Origin: CAZPKH01 sp964407165
GTDB taxonomy: Bacteria; Bacteroidota; Bacteroidia; Bacteroidales; Muribaculaceae
Assembly (NCBI GenBank): GCA_964407165.1
Contig: CAYOUJ010000039.1
Location: 1 to 21,980 of the forward strand
Direction: 5' to 3'
Length of the DNA: 21,980 nt
Shown: in pieces, positions 6,942-12,491 of the stretch
How the letters are laid out: each line of letters opens with the position of its first letter
Position numbering within the stretch: position 1 is the stretch's first letter
The notes under the pieces: model-generated
What the model saw: only the letters and a program-made list of their open reading frames with translations
What the model was told of the DNA's origin: nothing
The model's database searches: none
Made by a program: the position numbers and the translations under genes

Positions 6942-7199
6942 TTAGGCAGCGAGCTTGGCGATGTGACGGGCCAGCTTGCTCTTGAGGTTGGCAGCCTTGT
7001 TTTTGGAGAACACCTTCTTGGTTACCATGCGGTCGAGCATGCTGGTGACCTTAACAAACTGGGCCTCGGCGGCGGCCTTGTCGGTCAGCTTGCGCAGGGA
7101 GCGGACAGCATTGCGTGCGGTCTTGGCGTAGTAACGGTTGCGGAGGCGGCGCACCTCGGTCTGGCGGATGCGCTTGATAGATGATTTATGATGTGCCAT
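6942..7199 (-). CDS. rpsT: 30S ribosomal protein S20
   Basis: An 85-residue, very basic protein (starts MAHHKSSIKRIRQTEVRRLR, ends KSKLARHIAKLAA) with the all-helical pattern of bacterial S20, which binds the 5' domain of 16S rRNA early in 30S assembly. Length is standard. It lies between two tRNA-Glu genes on the same strand, 46 nt after one and 28 nt before the other, with no promoter box visible in the gaps, so all three are probably made as one transcript and released by tRNA processing. The identification is secure. Confidence 0.97.
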   Translation of the reverse strand: MAHHKSSIKRIRQTEVRRLRNRYYAKTARNAVRSLRKLTDKAAAEAQFVKVTSMLDRMVTKKVFSKNKAANLKSKLARHIAKLAA

Positions 7200-7242
7200 A
7201 AAATCAGTAACTCTTTGTTTTAATGATTGTTTGTCTAATAGA

Positions 7243-7317
7243 TGGTAGCCAATCCGGGAATCGAACCCGGCTTTCCAGAATGAAAATCTGGCGTCCTAAC
7301 CGATAGACGAAATGGCC
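7243..7317 (-). tRNA. tRNA-Glu (anticodon TTC), copy 2, CCA encoded
   Basis: Cloverleaf on the minus strand: acceptor GGCCATT/ATTGGCT with one T-T mismatch (6-67) and a G-T first pair, D stem GTCT/GGAC, anticodon stem CCAGA/TCTGG with loop TTTTCAT, T arm CCGGG-TTCGATT-CCCGG. CCA is encoded (7245-7243) after discriminator A. Stems differ from copy 1 in the anticodon and T arms, so the pair is not a recent duplicate. Confidence 0.93.
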
Positions 7318-7349
7318 ACAGTTTGCCCTGATTTGCTCAAAAGCGACTG

Positions 7350-7380
7350 CAAAGATACTGACTATTTTGTTGCTGTGCAA
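7350..7380 (-). promoter_or_regulatory. Promoter of the tRNA-Glu / rpsT / tRNA-Glu unit
   Basis: On the minus strand TTGC (7380-7377) is 19 nt upstream of TATCTTTG (7357-7350), an exact copy of the layout in front of tRNA-Gln. It is divergent from the rsmF promoter. Confidence 0.8.
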
Positions 7381-7399
7381 GAGTTTTGAAAATTTTGTT

Positions 7400-7428
7400 T
7401 TTGATTTCGCCGAAAATCACTATATTTG
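7400..7428 (+). promoter_or_regulatory. Promoter of rsmF
   Basis: TATATTTG at 7421-7428 matches TAnnTTTG, with TTTG at 7400-7403, 17 nt upstream (slightly short of the usual 19). The start codon ATG at 7434 follows five bases later, so the leader would be very short. Confidence 0.6.
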
Positions 7429-7433
7429 TGGCT

Positions 7434-8942
7434 ATGAATGAGACAGTGCGCACACTGCCCGCGGAGTTCCTGGAGATACTTTCAGGGCTGCCGGAGCTTG
7501 GCGACCTGGCGACGACGCTTATGGCGACGGCGCCGGAGGTGTCGGTGCGGGAAGCCCCCCCCATCCCCTCCCTGAAGGGGGGGGCAGCCAACTTTGTAGC
7601 CCCCCCCCTTGGGGGGGGGTCGGGGGGAGCCGCTGGGGCGAACGTGCCCTGGTGCCCGGAAGGCAGGTATCTGGACGTGCGGCCGCAGTTTACGATGGAC
7701 CCCGCGATGCATCAGGGGCGGTATTATGTGCAGGACGCTTCGTCGATGTTTATCTCTCACGTTGTTAGGCAGCTGACCTGTGACGGCGCCCCGCGCGTGT
7801 ATCTCGATGCCTGCGCGGCGCCGGGAGGGAAAGCCACGGCCGCGCTCGACGCGCTGCCCGCAGGGAGTCTTCTGGTTGCCAACGAGTACGTGCCGAAGCG
7901 TGCGCAGATACTCACCGAGAACATCAGCAAATGGGGCCGCGAGGAGACCGTTGTCACCCAGGGTGACACGGCGCGGCTTGGGCGGCTGCACGACACCTTC
8001 GACATAGTGGCCGTCGACGCCCCCTGCTCCGGCGAGGGGATGATGCGGAAGGAACCGGTGGCCGTGGAGCAGTGGTCGCCGCGGCTTGTGGAGGAGTGCG
8101 CGGCGCGGCAGCGCGAGATCATCGGCAACCTTTGGGGCGCGGTACGCGAGGGGGGACACATTATATATAGTACGTGCACGTTCAACCGCCGTGAGAACGA
8201 GGAGGTGTTAGAGTGGATGGTCGAAGAGCTCGGCGCCGAGCCGGTATCCGTCGACATCGACTCGGCGTGGGGTATCCTTCCCGGGGTGCGGACGCCGTAC
8301 CCGTGCTACCGGTTCATCCCGGGCCGTGTGCGCGGGGAGGGGTTGTTCATGGCCGTGGTGCGCAAGCCGGAGCGGGGCGGCGCCCTCGCGCCCCGCGCAC
8401 AAGTCGTGGAGCGCAAGCCGGAGCGGGGCGGCGCCCTCGCGCCCCGCGCACAAGCCGTGGAGCGCAAGCCGGAGCGGGGCGGCGCCCTCGCGCCCCGCGC
8501 ACAAGCCGTGGAGCGCAAGCCGGAGCGGGGCGGCGCCCTCGCGCCCCGCACACAAGCCGTGGAGCGCAAGCCCATCTCGAAGCTGACCGAGGATCCGTAC
8601 TTCCCCAAGGAGTATCTGCCTGTGCTAAAGTGCGTTCAGAAGGTTACGAAGGTTGTGCAGTACGGCATACAGACGGCCGTGACGGCCGGCAAGGCGCTTG
8701 CGCCGACGCAGCAGTTGGCCTTGGCGCGGCGCCTCGACCGAGGGCTGTTCCCCGAGTGCGACGTCGACCGTGAGACTGCCTTGCGCTACCTCCACGGCGA
8801 AGCGCTGACGCTGCCTGACGAAACGCCTCGCGGGTATGTGCTGCTTACGTATGAGGCACATCCGTTGGGGTTTGTCAAAAACCTCGGCAACCGCGCAAAC
8901 AATCTCTATCCCGCGCCCTGGCGCATCCGCAAACAGATATAA
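7434..8942 (+). CDS. rsmF: RsmF-type 16S rRNA (cytosine-C5) methyltransferase with two repeat insertions
   Basis: 502 residues from ATG 7434, where the characteristic N-terminus NETVRTLPAEFLEIL begins. The NOL1/NOP2/Sun methyltransferase core shows the SAM motif DACAAPGGK (125-133), motif IV APCSGEG with Cys198, and motif VI STCTFNRREN with Cys248, the expected nucleophile. A C-terminal RsmF-type domain starts near residue 380 (KPISKLTEDPYFPKEYL) and ends in LYPAPWRI. It would make m5C in 16S rRNA. Two stretches are foreign to the family: residues 41-68 (family C element) replace the part that normally continues the VSVRxN motif, and residues 310-377 are four 17-residue family A units (RKPERGGALAPRAQ...) in the linker between core and C-terminal domain. 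Both are in frame and all catalytic motifs are intact. Confidence 0.95.
   Translation: MNETVRTLPAEFLEILSGLPELGDLATTLMATAPEVSVREAPPIPSLKGGAANFVAPPLGGGSGGAAGANVPWCPEGRYLDVRPQFTMDPAMHQGRYYVQDASSMFISHVVRQLTCDGAPRVYLDACAAPGGKATAALDALPAGSLLVANEYVPKRAQILTENISKWGREETVVTQGDTARLGRLHDTFDIVAVDAPCSGEGMMRKEPVAVEQWSPRLVEECAARQREIIGNLWGAVREGGHIIYSTCTFNRRENEEVLEWMVEELGAEPVSVDIDSAWGILPGVRTPYPCYRFIPGRVRGEGLFMAVVRKPERGGALAPRAQVVERKPERGGALAPRAQAVERKPERGGALAPRAQAVERKPERGGALAPRTQAVERKPISKLTEDPYFPKEYLPVLKCVQKVTKVVQYGIQTAVTAGKALAPTQQLALARRLDRGLFPECDVDRETALRYLHGEALTLPDETPRGYVLLTYEAHPLGFVKNLGNRANNLYPAPWRIRKQI
7551..7632. repeat. Family C palindrome pair inside rsmF
   Basis: Two C-run/G-run palindromes sit back to back: AAGCCCCCCCC ... 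CCTGAAGGGGGGGG, then a short AT-containing spacer (AACTTTGT), then AGCCCCCCCCC-TT-GGGGGGGGG and GGGGGGAGCC. They encode residues 41-68, rich in Pro and Gly (APPIPSLKGG...APPLGGGSGG). The same build is seen at 12784-12897. Confidence 0.8.
8361..8573 (+). repeat. Family A: four 51-bp tandem units inside rsmF
   Basis: Units begin at 8361, 8412, 8463 and 8514, followed by a 9-nt partial unit. Each contains the 27-nt core that starts GGAGCGGGGCGG and ends CGCGCCCCG (first core 8369-8395). Units are almost identical (one GTC/GCC change and one G/A change), so expansion is recent or the copies are homogenised. Each encodes 17 residues. Confidence 0.95.
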
Positions 8943-8994
8943 AAAAGCTAACCGTGCTCGGCAGCTCCCGCCGCCGAGACAGAAACGAAGATAT

Positions 8995-10569
8995 ATGACA
9001 CCATTATTGGGCCTGACCCTCAACGACTTGCAGACGGTGGCCGCCGAGTGCGGCCTGCCGCGCTTTGCTGCCAAGCAGATGGCGGCGTGGCTCTACAAGA
9101 AGCGGGTGACGAGCATCGACGAGATGACCGACATCTCGTTGCGCGGCCGCGAGGCGTTGAAGGCGCGCTACATCGTGGGCCGCGAGGCTCCGCTTGCCGA
9201 GGCCGTAAGCACCGACGGCACAGCCAAATACCTCTTCAACGGCGCCGGTAGCCGGTGCATCGAGAGCGTGTTCATCCCCGACCGCGAGCGGGCGACGCTG
9301 TGCGTGTCGTCGCAGGCGGGGTGCAAGATGGGATGCACGTTCTGCATGACCGGCCGCCAGGGTTTCCACGGCAACCTCACCTCCGGCGCCATCATCAACC
9401 AGGTGCTCAGCGTCCCCGGGTCGGAGCGGCTGACCAACATAGTGTTCATGGGCATGGGCGAACCGCTCGACAACCTCGACAATCTGCTGCGGGCCATCGA
9501 GATACTCACCGCGCCGTGGGGCCTGGCATGGAGCCCGCGGCGCATAACGGTCTCGTCGATAGGCAAGCTCGACGCCTTGCGCACGCTCATCGAGCAGACG
9601 CAGGTGCACGTGGCCATCAGCGTCCACTCCCCCTTCAGCGCCGAGCGCGCCGAGCTGATGCCGATAGAGAAGGGATACGCGCTGACCGACATCATGGCGC
9701 TGCTGCGACAGTATGACTGGCGCCACCAGCGGCGGCTGTCGGTGGAGTATATAATGTGGCGCGGGCTCAACGACGACCTACGCCACGCCCGCGCGTTAGC
9801 GCGGCTGCTCAAGGGCACCGACGCGCGCGTCAACCTCATACGCTTCCACGCCATCCCCGACTCGCCGCTGCGCACGGCGTCGGAGGCTGACATGACGGCC
9901 TTCCGCGACGCTCTCAACGACATGGGCGTGACGGCCACCATCCGCGCCTCTCGCGGCGAAGACATCATGGCCGCCTGCGGCATGCTCGCCGGGGGAGCCC
10001 CCCCCACCCCCCCTCTAAAGGGGGGGGCCGGCGGGGCGCCTGTATTCCTCATAGGCTACATGGGCTGCGGCAAGAGCACCCTCGGCCGTGCCCTCGGCCG
10101 CGCCACGGGCGTGCAGTTCATCGACCTCGATACATACATCGAGCGGCGCTTCCACGCCAACGTCCGTGACATCTTCGCCCGCGACGGCGAGGAGGCCTTC
10201 CGCGACATGGAGCGGCGGATGCTGCGCGAGGTCGGGGAGTTTGAAAACGTGATAGTTGCCTGCGGCGGCGGCACGCCTTGCTTCTTCGACAACCTCGACT
10301 ATATGAACTCCCGGGGCACCACCGTGTGGCTCGACGCGGGCCTCGAGCGCACCTACACGCGCCTGCTCGCCGGCCGCTACAAGCGCCCTTCCATCGCACA
10401 CCTCACCGACGAGCAGCTGCGCGAGCACATCACCCGCGCCATCGACGAGCGCCGGCAATATTACTCGCGCGCGAAGGTGACGTTTGACTCCTCGCGCCTC
10501 GACAACTATGACCAGATAGCCGAAAGCGTACAGAAATTCCTCAAAATCATACCACTGACACCCCAATGA
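8995..10569 (+). CDS. rlmN-aroK: Fusion of 23S rRNA/tRNA adenosine-C2 methyltransferase RlmN and shikimate kinase
   Basis: 524 residues in one frame. Residues 1-332 are RlmN: radical-SAM cluster cysteines C110, C114, C117 (CKMGCTFC), the catalytic pair C103 (TLCVSSQ) and C328 (MAACGML), and the FMGMGEP block. It methylates A2503 of 23S rRNA and A37 of some tRNAs. Residues 333-349 (GGAPPTPPLKGGAGGAP) are a family C repeat. Residues 350-524 are shikimate kinase: Walker A GYMGCGKST (354-362), DLD (377-379), CGGGTP and the KRPS lid, the normal 175-residue length; it phosphorylates shikimate for aromatic amino-acid synthesis. No stop or start codon separates the halves, and no ATG, GTG or TTG lies between the linker and the P-loop. 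Both halves look active. The start ATG 8995 gives the usual RlmN N-terminus. The end overlaps the next gene by 4 nt (ATGA). Confidence 0.93.
   Translation: MTPLLGLTLNDLQTVAAECGLPRFAAKQMAAWLYKKRVTSIDEMTDISLRGREALKARYIVGREAPLAEAVSTDGTAKYLFNGAGSRCIESVFIPDRERATLCVSSQAGCKMGCTFCMTGRQGFHGNLTSGAIINQVLSVPGSERLTNIVFMGMGEPLDNLDNLLRAIEILTAPWGLAWSPRRITVSSIGKLDALRTLIEQTQVHVAISVHSPFSAERAELMPIEKGYALTDIMALLRQYDWRHQRRLSVEYIMWRGLNDDLRHARALARLLKGTDARVNLIRFHAIPDSPLRTASEADMTAFRDALNDMGVTATIRASRGEDIMAACGMLAGGAPPTPPLKGGAGGAPVFLIGYMGCGKSTLGRALGRATGVQFIDLDTYIERRFHANVRDIFARDGEEAFRDMERRMLREVGEFENVIVACGGGTPCFFDNLDYMNSRGTTVWLDAGLERTYTRLLAGRYKRPSIAHLTDEQLREHITRAIDERRQYYSRAKVTFDSSRLDNYDQIAESVQKFLKIIPLTPQ
9990..10040. repeat. 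Family C palindrome at the rlmN-aroK junction
   Basis: GGGGGAGCCCCCCCC, a C-run, then CTCTAAAGGGGGGGG and CCGGCGGGGC. The element is read as the 17-residue Pro/Gly linker between the two enzymes. The C-run/TAAA/G-run centre is the same as in the intergenic copy at 19791-19820. Confidence 0.85.
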
Positions 10570-11687
10570 CCGACTCTCAGCTAACCCCTCAGGAGCAGCC
10601 TGTGGCCACCGAGACCGCGCCCGTGCGCATCACCATCGGCCTCCCTGCCCAGACCACTGCCACCGAGCGCCGATTTCCTCTCACCCCCGAGGCCGTGCAG
10701 ATACTCGCCGACAACGGCTACACCGTGCGCATGGAGGCCGGCGCCGGTGAGGTAATACACTATCCCGACGCCCGTTACACGCGCCACGGGGCCACTATCG
10801 CCACGCGCGACGAGTGTCTGCGCTCCGACATCGTGATACACCTGTCGTCACCGGCGCCACGCGACATCCGCGCTATGCGCGCGGGGGCCGTGCTGCTCAC
10901 CTTCGAGCGCTCCGTCACCTCCGACCGCGCCGTGGCCCAGGCACTTATGCGCCAGGGGGTGACCTCGCTGGCCATCGACCTTATCGAGGACTCGCGCGGC
11001 AACACCCCCTTTGCCGACAGCCTGGCCGAACTTGACGGCCGCGCCGCCATCGCCATCGCCGCGGCGGCCCTGGCCGACGCCGACGACGGCAAGGGTATAC
11101 TCATCGGGGGCATCCCGGGCGTGGTGCCCTGCGAGGTGCTGGTCATCGGCAGCGGCGACGCCGCCGTGGCCGCCGCCAAGTCGGCCGCGGCCTTGGGCGC
11201 CATCGTGCGCATGATGGACAACGACGTCTACCGCCTGCGCCGCGCCGCCGCCACCCTCCCCGCGGGGGTGATCTGCACCACCCTGCACCCGCGCGGCCTC
11301 GCCTCCGCCCTGCGCACTGCCGACGTGATAGTGAGCACGCCGATGGATACCGAGCTGCAGCTCGACGCCGACGAGCGGGCGACGCTCAAGAAGGGTGTGC
11401 TCATCTACGACCTCTCCCCCGTGCCTAACACCTCGCTGCGGAGCGGGGCAGCGCCCTCGCGCCCCGCCGCCCTGGCGCCCCGCACGGCGGCGATGGCCAT
11501 GAGCAACGCGTTCATCACCCTCTTCGCCGAGGTCACCGAGAGCCGCTCCGCCCTCAACGCCATCAAACTGCTCCCCGGCCTGCAGCGCGCCGCCCTCACC
11601 TTCGCCGGACGGGCCGTCAACCATGCCGTGGCCCTCGCCGCGGGCGTGCGCTACTCCAACCTTTCCATCTATCTGTCACTGTCTTGA
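10566..11687 (+). CDS. Alanine dehydrogenase / NAD(P) transhydrogenase-alpha-like protein, divergent
   Basis: 373 residues. An N-terminal AlaDh/PNT domain (ERRFPLTPEAVQILADNGYTV, EAGAGEVIHYPDARY) is followed by a Rossmann domain (VLVIGSGDAAVAAAKSAA; GxG at 195-197) and MMDNDVYRLRRA, which parallels the FDNSIYKLRRL region of Bacteroidota alanine dehydrogenases. The usual enzyme interconverts alanine and pyruvate with NAD. Here the loop that normally carries the catalytic Lys (LKVxxP) reads IHLSSPAP and the following His-bearing segment reads LLTFERS, so activity is doubtful. Residues 292-302 are a family A insertion between PNTSL and the conserved APRTAAMAMSN. The protein is also short at the C-terminus. 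It overlaps rlmN-aroK by 4 nt and is 2 nt from rnhA. Function may be regulatory or lost. Confidence 0.8.
   Translation: MTDSQLTPQEQPVATETAPVRITIGLPAQTTATERRFPLTPEAVQILADNGYTVRMEAGAGEVIHYPDARYTRHGATIATRDECLRSDIVIHLSSPAPRDIRAMRAGAVLLTFERSVTSDRAVAQALMRQGVTSLAIDLIEDSRGNTPFADSLAELDGRAAIAIAAAALADADDGKGILIGGIPGVVPCEVLVIGSGDAAVAAAKSAAALGAIVRMMDNDVYRLRRAAATLPAGVICTTLHPRGLASALRTADVIVSTPMDTELQLDADERATLKKGVLIYDLSPVPNTSLRSGAAPSRPAALAPRTAAMAMSNAFITLFAEVTESRSALNAIKLLPGLQRAALTFAGRAVNHAVALAAGVRYSNLSIYLSLS
11440..11466 (+). repeat. Family A: single copy inside the ald-like gene
   Basis: The 27 nt match the rsmF core with one G-to-A change (GGAGCGGGGCAGCG). It is read one base out of step with rsmF, giving SGAAPSRP instead of ERGGALAP. 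A partial second copy of its tail (GGCGCCCCGC) follows at 11474-11483. Confidence 0.92.
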
Positions 11688-11689
11688 TT

Positions 11690-12337
11690 ATGGCGCAGAA
11701 GCAGAAATATTACGTCGTGTGGGCCGGCCACGACACCGGCATCTTCGACAACTGGCCCGACTGTGAGCAGCAGGTCAAGGGCTTCCCCGGGGCGCGCTAC
11801 AAGTCGTACCCCACGCGCGAGGCGGCGCTCAACGCCTTCCGCGGCGACCCCGACGAACAGCTTGGACTCCTGCGCGCCATCGCCTCGCACGCACCCGCCA
11901 CGGAGGTCAACTATGACGCCTTCCCCGAGATCAACCAGAACGGCATCGCCGTCGATGCCGCCTGCGCGGGCAATCCCGGCCCCGTGGAGTATCGCGGCGT
12001 GCACATCGCCTCGCGGCAGGAGGTGTTCCACATCGGCCCGCTCGAGGGGGGCACCAACAACATCGGAGAATACCTCGCCTTGGTGCACGCCCTGGCGCTG
12101 ATGCAGCAATGGAAGCGGCCCGACATACCCATCTACTCCGACAGCCGCACCGCCCAGGCGTGGCTGCGCGCGCGCCGGTCGAAGACCACGCTGCAGCCCA
12201 CACCGCAAAACGCCCGGCTGATGGAGATACTCCGCCGCGCCGACGCCTGGGTGGCCACCCACGAGCCCACCAACGCCGTCATCAAATGGGACACCGAACG
12301 CTGGGGCGAAATCCCCGCCGACTTCGGCCGCAAATAA
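11690..12337 (+). CDS. rnhA: Ribonuclease HI with N-terminal hybrid-binding domain
   Basis: 215 residues. Residues 1-52 are the RNase H1 N-terminal (viroplasmin-like) RNA/DNA hybrid-binding domain: KYYVVWAGHDTGIFDNWPDCEQQ then GARYKSYPTREAALNAF. The catalytic domain has D89 (AVDAACAGNPGP), E127 (TNNIGEYLAL), D151 (IYSDSRTAQAW) and D201 (IKWDTERWG), the complete DEDD set. It removes RNA from RNA/DNA hybrids (R-loops, primers). The C-terminus is compact, as in other Bacteroidota members. ATG 11690 was chosen over an upstream TTG because it starts the domain directly. It follows the ald-like gene by 2 nt and is ended by a long inverted repeat. Confidence 0.95.
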   Translation: MAQKQKYYVVWAGHDTGIFDNWPDCEQQVKGFPGARYKSYPTREAALNAFRGDPDEQLGLLRAIASHAPATEVNYDAFPEINQNGIAVDAACAGNPGPVEYRGVHIASRQEVFHIGPLEGGTNNIGEYLALVHALALMQQWKRPDIPIYSDSRTAQAWLRARRSKTTLQPTPQNARLMEILRRADAWVATHEPTNAVIKWDTERWGEIPADFGRK

Positions 12338-12357
12338 AAAACAGTATGAAATTAGTC

Positions 12358-12474
12358 GGCAGAAACGCGAATTAAACGAATTACGCGAATTAAATTATTT
12401 ATTCTTAGCAAATTAAATTTTAAAATAAAAAAATTCGCGTAATTCGCGTAATTCGTTTAATTCGCGTTCCTGCC
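12358..12474. repeat. 34-bp inverted repeat between rnhA and the thioesterase gene
   Basis: Arms 12358-12391 and 12441-12474 match at 33 of 34 positions; the 49-nt loop is AT-rich. The arms are made of AATTAAACGAATTACGCG-type units. It fills almost the whole gap between two same-strand genes and may end the upstream transcript. It resembles in style the repeats at 1530-1607 and 21269-21413. Confidence 0.85.
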
Positions 12475-12491
12475 ACAACAAGTTATAAGTT

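Noticed and set aside
8361..8573. Possible CRISPR array
   Set aside because: The 51-bp units are nearly identical along their whole length, with no unique spacers, and are translated within rsmF.
8957..8978. CTCGGC/GCCGAG hairpin between rsmF and rlmN as a terminator
   Set aside because: The stem is only 6 bp with no T-run and the genes seem to be in one transcript.
8840..8994. Upstream extension of rlmN by 53 residues
   Set aside because: It would overlap rsmF's coding end and has a low-complexity basic composition; ATG 8995 gives the normal RlmN N-terminus.
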